Origin: PKWO01 sp036561005
GTDB taxonomy: Bacteria > Pseudomonadota > Gammaproteobacteria > Burkholderiales > Burkholderiaceae_D
Assembly (NCBI GenBank): GCA_036561005.1
Contig: DATBQE010000180.1
Location: forward strand, 18,064 to 82,063
Length of the DNA stretch: 64,000 bases
Direction of reading: 5' to 3'
In this document: positions 17,857 through 26,658 of the stretch, one piece after another
Layout of the letters: every line of letters starts with the position of its first letter
How positions within the stretch are numbered: the first letter of the stretch is position 1
Made by a program: the position numbers and the translations under genes
The notes under the pieces: model-generated
What the model was told of the DNA's origin: nothing
The model's input: only the letters and a program-made list of their open reading frames with translations
Databases searched by the model: none

Positions 17857-18609
17857 ATGCGCGTTGGACTGTTTTTCACCTGCCTGATCGATACCATGCG
17901 GCCGGAAATCGGCTTTTCCGTCCTGAAACTGCTCGAATCGGCAGGCTGCGAGGTCGTTGTGCCTGAATCGCAGACCTGTTGTTCGCAGCCTGCCTACAAT
18001 TCGGGCGACCGCGCCGCTTCGCGCGCGCTGGCGGAAAAATTCGTTGCCGAATTCGAGCAATTTGATTATGTCGTCATCCCCTCCGGTTCCTGCGGCGGCA
18101 TGGTGCGCGTGCATTACGCCGACCTGTTTGCCGGCGACCCGGCCTGGAGTGTGCGCATGCAAGCTCTGGCCCCGCGTGTTTTCGAATTGACCGAATTTTT
18201 GTATGGCGTACTCAAGCTCGATCAGGCCTCGATCATTTCGCAAAGCGAATTTGCCGGACGCGTGACCTATCATGATTCCTGCTGCGGCCTGCGCGAACTC
18301 GGTGTGCAGGTCCAGCCGCGAGCATTGCTCGGCCTGGTTCCCGGCCTGGAACTGCGTGAGATGAAGGATTGCCGCACCTGCTGCGGTTTTGGCGGCACGT
18401 TCTCGGTCAAGTACGGCGATGTTTCCACCGCAATCGTCGACGAGAAATGCGTCAACATCCGCGATACCGGCGCCGACGCTGTGGTGCTGGGCGACCTTGG
18501 TTGCATGCTCAATATAGAAGGCCGCCTGCGCCGCACGGGCGACCATGTCACGCGCGTGCTGCATGTGGCCGAGGTTCTGGCCGGCGACACCCAAACGACG
18601 GGGGAATAG
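17857..18609 (+). CDS. lutA: Lactate utilization protein A, (Fe-S)-binding subunit
   Basis: About 250 residues. The protein has the two CCG-domain (PF02754) cysteine clusters of LutA/LldE/YkgE: TCCSQPAYNSGDR with GSCGGMVR in the first half, and DSCCGLRELG with TCCGFGGTFS in the second. LutA works with LutB and LutC in a cytoplasmic complex that oxidises L-lactate to pyruvate. A GTG at 17818 would add 13 residues; the ATG at 17857 begins at the conserved MRVGLF. It lies 4 bp before lutB and diverges from an IclR regulator. Confidence 0.9.
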   Translation: MRVGLFFTCLIDTMRPEIGFSVLKLLESAGCEVVVPESQTCCSQPAYNSGDRAASRALAEKFVAEFEQFDYVVIPSGSCGGMVRVHYADLFAGDPAWSVRMQALAPRVFELTEFLYGVLKLDQASIISQSEFAGRVTYHDSCCGLRELGVQVQPRALLGLVPGLELREMKDCRTCCGFGGTFSVKYGDVSTAIVDEKCVNIRDTGADAVVLGDLGCMLNIEGRLRRTGDHVTRVLHVAEVLAGDTQTTGE

Positions 18610-18613
18610 GCGC

Positions 18614-20026
18614 ATGCAAATTCAGTCCATGCACTTCAAGGCACGTGCCGGCGAGAAGCTGGCCGACCAGCGCCTGCAGCAAAACCTCAAGAAGCTCGCC
18701 ACCAAGTTCGTCACCGGACGCGCTTCGGCGATCACCGAGCTCGATGATTTCGAAGGCACACGCGACGCGGCAGTCGAGCGGCGCATGCGCGCCATTGAAA
18801 ACCTCGACGTGTGGCTCGACACGTTTGAGCGCGAGGCCGTACGGCGTGGAGCCACGGTGCTGTATGCCGAAAGCGCTGCAGATGCGTCGCGCCTGGTGGT
18901 CGAGATCGCCAAAAAGCACGAAGTGAAAAAGGTCATCAAGACCAAATCGATGGTGTCCGAGGAAATGGCGCTCAACGCTGCACTGGAAGCGGCGGGCATC
19001 GTGTCGGTCGAGACCGATCTCGGCGAGTACATCCTGCAGATCAACGACAACGAGCCGCCGTCGCACATCATCGCGCCGGTGGTGCACAAGGACAAGGAAG
19101 AGGTTTCTGCACTGTTTGCCCGCGTGCACGGCCGGCCGCCCTTGACCGACATCACGGAAATGACACATGAGGCGCGCGAGATATTGCGCCCGCATTTTCT
19201 CTCGGCCGACATGGGCGTGACCGGCGGCAATTTCATCATTGCCGAAACAGGCTCGGTTGCCATTGTCACCAACGAAGGCAACGAAGGCATGTGCACCGTC
19301 ATGCCGCCCAAGGTGCACGTGGTGGTGACCGGCATCGAAAAGGTGTTGCCGACGCTGGAAGATCTGGCAACGGTCATGCGCCTGCTGCCGCGCTCGGCCA
19401 CCGGGCAATCGATCTCGAATTATTTCTCGCTGCTGACCGGCCCATGCGCACAGGGCGAACAAGACGGCCCCGAACACATGTATTTCGTGCTGGTCGATGC
19501 CGGCCGCACCGATCTGGTGGGCAGCGAATTCCAGGACATGCTGCGCTGCATACGCTGCGGTGCCTGCATGAACCACTGCCCGGTGTATCAAAAGATCGGC
19601 GGCCATAGTTACGGTTGGGTCTATCCGGGGCCGATGGGCAGCGTCTTGACGCCGTCCTACATCGGCGTGGAAAATGCGCTCGACCTGCCGCAGGCATCTA
19701 CGCTGTGCGGCGAGTGCCACGTGGTTTGTCCTGTTAAAATCCCGTTGCCCGATTTGTTGCGCAAATTGCGCGAAAAGCAGTTTGCGGGGAGAATGCGTCC
19801 GGGCATGGAATATGTAGGATTGGCAGTCTGGGGATTTTTCGCCAGGCGCCCGCGTTTGTATAACCTGGCAACCATGATGGCGGCGCGCACATTGAAGCTT
19901 TTGGGCGGCGCAAGCAGGACGATTTCCCGTCTGCCGTTTGCCGGCGGGTGGACCAATACACGCGACATGGCTGCGCCATCGGGCAAGACATTCCGTGAAC
20001 TCTATAAACGACGAAAGTCACCTTGA
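18614..20026 (+). CDS. lutB: Lactate utilization protein B, iron-sulfur protein
   Basis: A 470-residue protein from the ATG at 18614, 4 bp after lutA. The first 300 residues are a LUD domain (PF02589), with the typical AETGSVAIVTNEGNEGM. A ferredoxin-like part follows with two 4Fe-4S motifs, CIRCGACMNHCPVY and CGECHVVCPVKIP, and then a basic C-terminal tail. This is LutB/LldF/YkgF, of normal length, so it is not fused to LutC. It should pass electrons from lactate oxidation. The usual third gene, lutC, does not follow; dgkA is next. Confidence 0.93.
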   Translation: MQIQSMHFKARAGEKLADQRLQQNLKKLATKFVTGRASAITELDDFEGTRDAAVERRMRAIENLDVWLDTFEREAVRRGATVLYAESAADASRLVVEIAKKHEVKKVIKTKSMVSEEMALNAALEAAGIVSVETDLGEYILQINDNEPPSHIIAPVVHKDKEEVSALFARVHGRPPLTDITEMTHEAREILRPHFLSADMGVTGGNFIIAETGSVAIVTNEGNEGMCTVMPPKVHVVVTGIEKVLPTLEDLATVMRLLPRSATGQSISNYFSLLTGPCAQGEQDGPEHMYFVLVDAGRTDLVGSEFQDMLRCIRCGACMNHCPVYQKIGGHSYGWVYPGPMGSVLTPSYIGVENALDLPQASTLCGECHVVCPVKIPLPDLLRKLREKQFAGRMRPGMEYVGLAVWGFFARRPRLYNLATMMAARTLKLLGGASRTISRLPFAGGWTNTRDMAAPSGKTFRELYKRRKSP

Positions 20027-20044
20027 TCAGAACCTAAGGCAAGC

Positions 20045-20470
20045 ATGAACAATATTGAAGACCCAGCAATCGAAACCGAAGTTGCACCGGCCGTCAGCGA
20101 GTTCAAGAGCAAGAGCGGTTTGAAGCGCATCATGTCTGCCTTCTTCTATTCACTGGAAGGTTTTCGTGCCGCGTGGCGCATGGAGCATGCGTTCCGCCAG
20201 GAACTGGTGCTGGTGGTGTGTGCCACCATCATCGCGCTGCTGCTACCGGTGGCGGGGCTGGAAAAGCTGATGCTGATCGGCGTGTTCATTCTCGTGCTGA
20301 TCGTGGAATTGATCAATTCGGCGGTCGAAGCCGTGGTGGACCGGGTATCGCTTGAACGCAATCCACTATCGAAGAATGCCAAGGATTTTGGTAGTGCGGC
20401 GGTTTTTCTGTCCTTGAGCCTGGCGGCCGCAACCTGGGCGGTCGTGCTGTATCCGCTGTTTTTTAAATAG
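20045..20470 (+). CDS. dgkA: Diacylglycerol kinase
   Basis: A 141-residue protein with an extra polar N-terminus of about 30 residues before the conserved SAFFYSLEGFRAAWRMEHAFRQE. Three membrane helices follow. The second carries the catalytic signature VELINSAVEAVVDRVS. DgkA phosphorylates diacylglycerol to phosphatidate in the inner membrane, recycling lipid released by envelope-glycan synthesis. It follows lutB by 18 bp and could share its transcript. Confidence 0.95.
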   Translation: MNNIEDPAIETEVAPAVSEFKSKSGLKRIMSAFFYSLEGFRAAWRMEHAFRQELVLVVCATIIALLLPVAGLEKLMLIGVFILVLIVELINSAVEAVVDRVSLERNPLSKNAKDFGSAAVFLSLSLAAATWAVVLYPLFFK

Positions 20471-20506
20471 AACCCATTCGGCCTGCCATTCCCTGCGAGG
20501 CAAACG

Positions 20507-20938
20507 ATGAATTCGATACGTCTCAGAGTAGTTTATGACGGCAAGGGGCCGCTTAAATGGAGCGGCGGGCCGGATGGTTTCGGCTTGCAGGATAAAGCCG
20601 AGACTTTGCATGCGGGCAGTGCGGGGCCGAACGGTACGGTGATCTTTGATCTGTCGCTGCAAGTGAAATCGGCTGGCACGGATGCGCCGGTTTTTATCGG
20701 CGAATTCGCCCACGGACCCCCAGACCGCCGGTTTCTTTATTTGGGCTGGCGCAGAGCGCAAGGCGGTTTCGACCAGCGCCTCAAGCTTCCCCTCGGCACT
20801 ATTTCCTGGGATGATGTTCGCGAGGCTGCGGCCCGCGACAAGCCGTTGGTCGGGGTATTGGTCGACCACCATCCCAAGCTGACTTCGACGGGGGAAAACA
20901 TTGGTGGGACCCGCCCTATTGCGTGGAAGCTGGCCTGA
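20507..20938 (+). CDS. DUF5990-like hypothetical protein
   Basis: A 143-residue soluble protein with GAGG before its ATG. The middle has VIFDLSLQVK and then PVFIGEFAHGPPDRRFLYLGW, which resembles the GPFVHGRPGDRFLYLSW core of DUF5990 proteins as I remember them. It continues with a segment rich in Lys and Pro. No function is known for that family. Assignment is moderate and rests on this core motif only. Confidence 0.62.
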   Translation: MNSIRLRVVYDGKGPLKWSGGPDGFGLQDKAETLHAGSAGPNGTVIFDLSLQVKSAGTDAPVFIGEFAHGPPDRRFLYLGWRRAQGGFDQRLKLPLGTISWDDVREAAARDKPLVGVLVDHHPKLTSTGENIGGTRPIAWKLA

Positions 20939-21109
20939 TAATGCTGGCACGCGGTCGATACACCGGCTGCCGGTGCAAATAACAATTTCCCCCGCAGACA
21001 GGTGGCACCATTCAAAAAGCGCATAAGAAAGCGCGAAAGCATTCGTTCTTTTTTTCTGTTGTTCTCGCTACGCTTGGGAATTCGCAATTCCTAAACTAAC
21101 GAGATAGAC

Positions 21110-22123
21110 ATGAACATAAAACGTTTTTCCGCTTCCCTGCTGTTTGCCCTGCTATCCTTATCCTCTGCTTCGGTCTTTGCAGCGGAAACCACACTGCTTA
21201 ACGTTTCCTATGACCCGACGCGCGAACTTTATCAGGACGTCGACAAGGCCTTCGCCGCAAAATGGAAAGCCGAAACCGGCGACACCCTCAGCATCAAGCA
21301 ATCGCATGGCGGCTCCGGCAAGCAAGCGCGTACAGTGATCGACGGGCTCGATGCCGACGTGGTCACGCTGGGCCTCGCCTACGACATTGATGAAATCGCG
21401 CAACACGGTTTGCTCGCGCCGACCTGGCAAAAACGCCTGCCGAGTAACAGCACGCCCTATTCCTCGACCATCGTCTTCCTCGTGCGCAAGGGCAACCCCA
21501 AGGGCATACACGAATGGAATGATCTGATCAAGCCAGGTGTGGCGGTGATCACACCGAATCCGAAGACGTCCGGCGGCGCGCGCTGGAACTATTTGGCGGC
21601 CTGGGGCTATGCACAAAACCTGCCGGGCGGGAGCGATGCGACGGCCAAGGAATTCGTCGCCAAGCTGTATAAGAACGTGCCGGTGCTTGATTCCGGTGCG
21701 CGCGGTTCGACGACAACCTTCGTTGAGCGCGGCATCGGCGACGTGTTGATCGCTTGGGAAAACGAAGCCTTCCTGGCAATCAAGGAACTGGGCCCGGACA
21801 AGGTGGAATTGGTTACACCTTCAGTCAGCGTGTTGGCTGAGCCGCCGGTTGCCGTCGTCGACAAAGTGGTCGACAAACGCGGCACGCGCAAGGTTTCCGA
21901 AGCTTATCTGAAATTCCTCTATACCGACGAAGGCCAGGAAATCATCGCGCGCAATTACTATCGTCCTACAGCGGACAAGATTGCGAAGAAGTATGCAAAC
22001 CAGTTCCCCAAGCTGAAGCTGTTCACGGTGGATAGCCAATTCGGTGGCTGGACCAAGGCACAAAAAACGCATTTCGCCGACGGTGGCACCTTTGACCAGA
22101 TTTACCAGCTCGGCAAGAGTTAA
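21110..22123 (+). CDS. sbp: Sulfate ABC transporter, periplasmic binding protein
   Basis: A 337-residue protein with a signal peptide ending in SVFAAE. The mature part starts with TLLNVSYDPTRELYQDVDKAF and contains KQSHGGSGKQARTVIDGLDADVVTLGLAYDI, then NPKTSGGARWNYLAAWGYA and the RGSTTTFVERGIGDVLIAWENEA segment. These are the sulfate-binding protein (Sbp/CysP) signatures, whose Ser and Gly backbone groups hold the anion. It delivers sulfate to CysT/CysW. It is the first gene of a sulfate operon ending in cysB. Confidence 0.95.
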   Translation: MNIKRFSASLLFALLSLSSASVFAAETTLLNVSYDPTRELYQDVDKAFAAKWKAETGDTLSIKQSHGGSGKQARTVIDGLDADVVTLGLAYDIDEIAQHGLLAPTWQKRLPSNSTPYSSTIVFLVRKGNPKGIHEWNDLIKPGVAVITPNPKTSGGARWNYLAAWGYAQNLPGGSDATAKEFVAKLYKNVPVLDSGARGSTTTFVERGIGDVLIAWENEAFLAIKELGPDKVELVTPSVSVLAEPPVAVVDKVVDKRGTRKVSEAYLKFLYTDEGQEIIARNYYRPTADKIAKKYANQFPKLKLFTVDSQFGGWTKAQKTHFADGGTFDQIYQLGKS

Positions 22124-22169
22124 ACTGACAGACTGCAAACCGAACTCACCGAACTCACAATTCTCGCAG

Positions 22170-22760
22170 ATGCAAACGCACGATCAGCTCCTGAATCCGG
22201 ATCACCTGCGCTTGCTGGTCGTGCCAGGCCTGTATGGAAGCGGTGAAGGGCATTGGCAAACAGTTTGGCAGGGTCTCTATCCATGGATCGAACGTGTCGA
22301 GCAGGACGATTGGGCAACGCCTGATTTGGCAATCTGGAGCGCGAAGTTGCAGCAAGCCTTGCGGCGATCGGATAAGCCGGTATTGGTCGCCGCACATAGT
22401 TTCGGCACTCTGACGACGATCCACGCCGCTGCTCAGGGCGCCCCGAATCTTGCAGGCGCCTTGTTGGTTGCCCCCGCCGATCCGGACAAATTCGGCCTGA
22501 GCGAATTACTGAGTGGGCATTCGCTTACCTTCCCGGCACTGGTTTTAGGTAGTACCAGCGACCCCTGGATGAGCAATGAGCGCGCGGCTTTGTGGGCTCG
22601 GCGCTGGGGCGCGCCTTATCGTTGCCTGGGGGATATGGGCCATATCAATGCCGAGTCTGGCCTCGGTAAATGGCCGGAGGGAATTTCTTTCTTGCAAGAA
22701 TTGGCCGTCGATATGCAGAATCGATCTAAAGACATGCGGAAAAATTCGTTCTCTTTATAA
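22170..22760 (+). CDS. RBBP9/YdeN-type alpha/beta hydrolase
   Basis: A 196-residue protein from the ATG at 22170. It begins LLVVPGLYGSGEGHWQTVWQ and has the nucleophile elbow AAHSFGTL (Ser at about residue 78), a later Asp (GSTSDPW) and a final His in GDMGHINAESGLG with WPEG. This is the RBBP9/YdeN family of small serine hydrolases. The substrate is unknown. It is inserted between sbp and cysT, 46 bp after sbp and 55 bp before cysT, all in the same direction, so it is probably transcribed with sulfate uptake. Confidence 0.9.
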   Translation: MQTHDQLLNPDHLRLLVVPGLYGSGEGHWQTVWQGLYPWIERVEQDDWATPDLAIWSAKLQQALRRSDKPVLVAAHSFGTLTTIHAAAQGAPNLAGALLVAPADPDKFGLSELLSGHSLTFPALVLGSTSDPWMSNERAALWARRWGAPYRCLGDMGHINAESGLGKWPEGISFLQELAVDMQNRSKDMRKNSFSL

Positions 22761-22815
22761 CAAACTAGTGTGAATATGCGATCTCAATATCTGAAATGGT
22801 TATAAGAGATCGAAA

Positions 22816-23676
22816 ATGGCAATTTCGGCAAGTGCGCCAAATAATGCAGTAAAGCAGGCCTATCGGGTCATGCCGGGATTTGGCATGTCGCTCGGCTTTA
22901 CGATTCTTTACCTGACCCTGATCGTCCTGATTCCTCTGTCCGCAGTGTTTCTCAAAACCTTCACGCTGACCTGGGAAGGTTTCGTGCACGCGGTCACATC
23001 GGACCGTGTGCTGGCATCGTACAAACTCAGTTTCGGCGCGTCGCTTATTGCAGCGGCATTGAATGTGGTACTTGGCGGCGTGGTTGCCTGGGTGCTGGTG
23101 CGCTATCGTTTCCCCGGATCGAAAATAGTCGATGCGCTGGTTGACCTGCCTTTTGCCCTGCCCACTGCCGTGGCCGGCATTGCCCTGACCACCTTGTATG
23201 CACCCAGCGGCTGGATTGGCCGCTATGCCGAAGGGCTAGGTATCAAGGTCGCATTTACTCCCGTTGGCATCATGATTGCGTTGACCTTCATCGGCCTGCC
23301 GTTTGTGGTGCGCACCGTCCAGCCGGTGCTGGAAGATGCCGAACGTGAACTGGAAGAAGCGGCGGCCTGCCTGGGTGCCAACCGGCTCCAGACTTTTGTG
23401 CGTGTCATCTTTCCCACCATTGCGCCAGCTTTGCTCACGGGTTTCGCGCTGGCCTTTGCCCGCGCAACCGGCGAATATGGCTCAGTGATCTTCATTGCCG
23501 GCAACATGCCGATGATTTCCGAAATCACACCGCTATTGATCGTCACCAAACTTGAACAATATGATTATGCAGGCGCCACTGCGATTGCCGTGATGATGCT
23601 GCTGGCGTCGTTTGTCATGCTGTTGCTGATCAATCTGCTGCAGGCCTGGGCGCGCGGACGCAAGGAGCGCGCATGA
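22816..23676 (+). CDS. cysT: Sulfate ABC transporter permease CysT
   Basis: A 286-residue inner-membrane protein with about six transmembrane helices and the permease coupling motif EEAAACLGANRLQTFVRVIFPTIAPALLTG (the EAA loop that contacts CysA). The segment PFALPTAVAGIALTTLYAPSGWIG is typical of CysT/CysU. With CysW it forms the sulfate/thiosulfate channel. It overlaps cysW by 4 bp (ATGA), showing translational coupling. Confidence 0.95.
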   Translation: MAISASAPNNAVKQAYRVMPGFGMSLGFTILYLTLIVLIPLSAVFLKTFTLTWEGFVHAVTSDRVLASYKLSFGASLIAAALNVVLGGVVAWVLVRYRFPGSKIVDALVDLPFALPTAVAGIALTTLYAPSGWIGRYAEGLGIKVAFTPVGIMIALTFIGLPFVVRTVQPVLEDAERELEEAAACLGANRLQTFVRVIFPTIAPALLTGFALAFARATGEYGSVIFIAGNMPMISEITPLLIVTKLEQYDYAGATAIAVMMLLASFVMLLLINLLQAWARGRKERA

Positions 23677-24587
23677 GCGAGGCGATCGTATCATCGACTG
23701 CAGCAGCGATTGTGGCGCAGCAGCGCCCGCTTCGTCGTGTGCAGCGTGCCGGTGTCGAATCGCCATGGGTGCGCCGCACGCTGATCGGTCTGGCACTTGT
23801 TTTCCTTACGCTGTTTCTGTTCGTGCCGCTGGTCGCCGTATTCACTGAAGCCTTGAAAAAGGGCTGGCACGTGTATGTCGACGCGATCACCGATCCAGAT
23901 GCAGTGTCGGCCATCAAGCTGACACTGCTGACGGCCGGCATTGCTGTGCCGCTGAACCTGGTGTTCGGCGTTTCGGCCGCCTGGCTGATCGCCAAATTCG
24001 AATTCCGCGGCAAGAATATTTTGCTCACGCTGATCGACTTGCCGTTCTCCGTTTCGCCGGTGATCTCGGGCCTGATCTATGTATTGCTGTTCGGTGCGCA
24101 AGGCTGGTTCGGCCCCTGGCTGCGCGAGCACGATATTCGCATTCTGTTTGCGCTGCCGGGCATGGTGCTGGCCACCATCTTCGTGACCTTTCCCTTCGTC
24201 GCGCGGGAATTGATCCCGCTGATGCAGGCGCAGGGCAGCGAAGAGGAGGAAGCCGCGCTGGTGCTGGGCGCATCGGGCTGGAAAACCTTCTGGCACGTCA
24301 CACTACCCAATATCAAATGGGGCTTGCTGTATGGCGTGATCCTGTGCAATGCGCGAGCCATGGGCGAATTCGGCGCGGTGTCGGTGGTGTCTGGCCACAT
24401 TCGCGGCGAGACCAACACGATTCCGCTGCAGGTCGAAATTCTCTATAACGAATACAACTTCGCGGCGGCGTTCGCTGTGGCGTCGCTGCTCGCCATGCTG
24501 GCGCTGGTTACGCTGGCGCTCAAGAGCATCGTCGCGTCTCACTTGCAGGACGAACTTCCCGAAGCATTTGAACGAGGAACACCATGA
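23673..24587 (+). CDS. cysW: Sulfate ABC transporter permease CysW
   Basis: A 304-residue permease with six transmembrane helices and a 30-residue polar N-terminal extension. It has LIDLPFSVSPVISGLIYVLLFG and the EAA loop EEEAALVLGASGWKTFWHVTLPNIKWGLLYG, then the conserved NARAMGEFGAVSVVSGHIRGETNTIPLQVEILYNEY, all CysW hallmarks. It overlaps cysT at its start and cysA at its stop, each by 4 bp. Confidence 0.95.
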   Translation: MSEAIVSSTAAAIVAQQRPLRRVQRAGVESPWVRRTLIGLALVFLTLFLFVPLVAVFTEALKKGWHVYVDAITDPDAVSAIKLTLLTAGIAVPLNLVFGVSAAWLIAKFEFRGKNILLTLIDLPFSVSPVISGLIYVLLFGAQGWFGPWLREHDIRILFALPGMVLATIFVTFPFVARELIPLMQAQGSEEEEAALVLGASGWKTFWHVTLPNIKWGLLYGVILCNARAMGEFGAVSVVSGHIRGETNTIPLQVEILYNEYNFAAAFAVASLLAMLALVTLALKSIVASHLQDELPEAFERGTP

Positions 24588-25651
24588 CGATCGAAGTCAA
24601 AAATATCGAAAAACGCTTCGGCGATTTTACCGCGCTCAATGACGTCTCGCTGAATTTTCCAGCCGGCGAATTGACGGCTTTGCTCGGCCCTTCCGGCTGC
24701 GGCAAGACCACCTTGCTGCGCATTATCGCGGGTCTGGAATTTCCTGACCGCGGTCAGGTGCTGCTCGACGGCGAAGACGCATCGGCGCGGCATGCCCGCG
24801 AACGCCAGGTCGGTTTCGTGTTCCAGCATTATGCCTTGTTCAAACATATGACGGTATTCGAAAACATCGCCTTCGGCCTGCGCGTCAAACCGCGCACGAC
24901 ACGACCCTCGGAGACGCAGATCCGTGACAAGGTCAAGCAGTTGCTCGAACTGGTGCAGCTCGACTGGCTGGCCGACCGTCATCCGCCGCAATTGTCGGGT
25001 GGGCAGCGCCAACGTATTGCCCTGGCGCGCGCTCTGGCCGTTGAGCCGCGCGTGCTCTTGCTTGACGAGCCGTTCGGCGCGCTTGACGCCAAGGTGCGCA
25101 AGGAATTGCGCCGCTGGCTGCGCCGCTTGCACGACGATCTGCATGTCTCCAGCATCTTTGTCACACATGACCAGGAAGAAGCATTGGAAGTGGCCGACCA
25201 GATCGTGCTGATGAACAAGGGCAAGGTCGAACAGATTGGCACACCCAAGGACGTGTACAACCACCCGGCATCACCCTTCGTCTACGGGTTTCTCGGGAAC
25301 GTCAACCTGTTCCATGGTCGCGTGCGCCAAGGTGTGCTGGAAAGCGGCGGCGCCACCTTCGCTGCGCCCGATCATGCCGAAGAACTCGATGCAGACGGCG
25401 TGGGTTTTGTTCGCCCGCATGATATCGAGGTCGACCGTTATGCTACCGGCGCCGAGGGCATTGTCGTGCAATTGAAACGCTCGCACGCGATCGGTCCCTT
25501 GGCACAACTGGAACTGGAGCGCGACGACACCGACGAATTGATCGAAGTCGTGATTCCCAACGAGCGCTTTGCCCAACTGAAATTGGTCGATGGTGAGACG
25601 CTGGTGATACGGCCAAAGCGGGTTAAGGTTTTTGTGGAAAACAAGATTTAG
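24584..25651 (+). CDS. cysA: Sulfate/thiosulfate ABC transporter ATPase CysA
   Basis: A 355-residue ATPase. Walker A is GPSGCGKTT (about residue 35), the signature LSGGQRQRIALARAL (about 134), Walker B LLLDEPFGALD (about 155) and the H-loop VTHDQEEALE (about 190). The C-terminal 110 residues form the TOBE-like regulatory domain seen in CysA. It powers import through CysT/CysW. The start overlaps the cysW stop. Confidence 0.96.
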   Translation: MTIEVKNIEKRFGDFTALNDVSLNFPAGELTALLGPSGCGKTTLLRIIAGLEFPDRGQVLLDGEDASARHARERQVGFVFQHYALFKHMTVFENIAFGLRVKPRTTRPSETQIRDKVKQLLELVQLDWLADRHPPQLSGGQRQRIALARALAVEPRVLLLDEPFGALDAKVRKELRRWLRRLHDDLHVSSIFVTHDQEEALEVADQIVLMNKGKVEQIGTPKDVYNHPASPFVYGFLGNVNLFHGRVRQGVLESGGATFAAPDHAEELDADGVGFVRPHDIEVDRYATGAEGIVVQLKRSHAIGPLAQLELERDDTDELIEVVIPNERFAQLKLVDGETLVIRPKRVKVFVENKI

Positions 25652-25669
25652 CAGAAACGAGGAAACAAA

Positions 25670-26590
25670 ATGAACTTCCAGCAATTGCGTTCGATACGCG
25701 AAACCGCACGCCGTGGTTTCAATCTGACAGAAGTTGCCAATGTATTATTCACGTCCCAGCCGGGCGTCAGCCGCCAAATACGCGAACTGGAGGAGGAGCT
25801 CGGGGTTGAAATTTTCGAGCGCAACGGCAAACGCCTGACCGGGTTGACCGATCCGGGCAAGGGAATATTGCCGATCATCGACAGGCTTCTGCTGGAAGCG
25901 GAAAACCTGCGCCAGGCAAGCGAAGAATTTTCGGGCACCACCGCCGGCACCTTGGCGGTGGCAACCACGCATACGCAAGCGCGCTATGTGCTGCCGCAAG
26001 TGGTGCAGGCATTTCGCAATGCTTTTCCGGCGGTACGCGTGGCTCTGCAGCAAAGCGCTCCCGAACACATCGCGGAATGGGTCTTGTCCGGCAAGGCCGA
26101 TATCGGCATCGCCACCGAGGGCTTGAGCCAGTTCGACGATTTGATCTCTTTCCCATGCTACACCTGGAACCACGTTGTGGTGGTGCCGGAGGGTCATGCC
26201 TTGCTCAAGCATGAAAAAATCAGCCTGCAGGATCTTGCTTCCTATCCCTTGATTACCTATGACGTCGGCTTCACCGGCCGCAGCCATATCGACGCGTCGT
26301 TCAAGGAAGCCGGCCTTGAAACAGACATCGTGCTGACGGCGATGGATTCCGACGTGATCCAGAAATATGTCGCACTTGGGCTCGGCGTCGGCATCGTTGC
26401 ATCGATGGCCAGCGAAGACGGCAGGGAAAAAGGCTTGCGCCCGATTGACGCCACCCACATGTTTGCGCCGAACGTGACCAGGTTGGCGGTACGCCGCGGG
26501 GCTTACCTGCGCTCGTATGCCTACGACTTCATCTTGCGCTTTGCGCCGGAATTGAAGCTGGCCGACATAGAGCGTGCAATGAGTATTTGA
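25670..26590 (+). CDS. cysB: CysB-family LysR regulator of sulfur assimilation
   Basis: A 306-residue LysR-type protein. The N-terminal helix-turn-helix (NLTEVANVLFTSQPGVSRQIRELEEELGVEIFERNGKRLTGLT) and the ligand-binding cleft TTHTQARYVLP (the Thr/Thr/Gln residues that hold sulfate in CysB) are both present, as is TYDVGFTGRSHID. CysB activates sulfate uptake and cysteine synthesis genes with N-acetylserine as inducer. It lies 18 bp after cysA in the same direction, so the operon includes its own likely regulator. Cbl is an alternative name; the single-copy position favours CysB. Confidence 0.93.
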   Translation: MNFQQLRSIRETARRGFNLTEVANVLFTSQPGVSRQIRELEEELGVEIFERNGKRLTGLTDPGKGILPIIDRLLLEAENLRQASEEFSGTTAGTLAVATTHTQARYVLPQVVQAFRNAFPAVRVALQQSAPEHIAEWVLSGKADIGIATEGLSQFDDLISFPCYTWNHVVVVPEGHALLKHEKISLQDLASYPLITYDVGFTGRSHIDASFKEAGLETDIVLTAMDSDVIQKYVALGLGVGIVASMASEDGREKGLRPIDATHMFAPNVTRLAVRRGAYLRSYAYDFILRFAPELKLADIERAMSI

Positions 26591-26658
26591 TTGTCAATTC
26601 GGGCGGCGGTCTTGGTGGAGTGGAAAGCTGCACCTTGCCATCTCGCGCCCGAATGACG

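Noticed and set aside
18614..20026. LutC fused to LutB
   Set aside because: LutB is 470 residues with one LUD domain and the usual ferredoxin-like tail; no second LUD domain is present.
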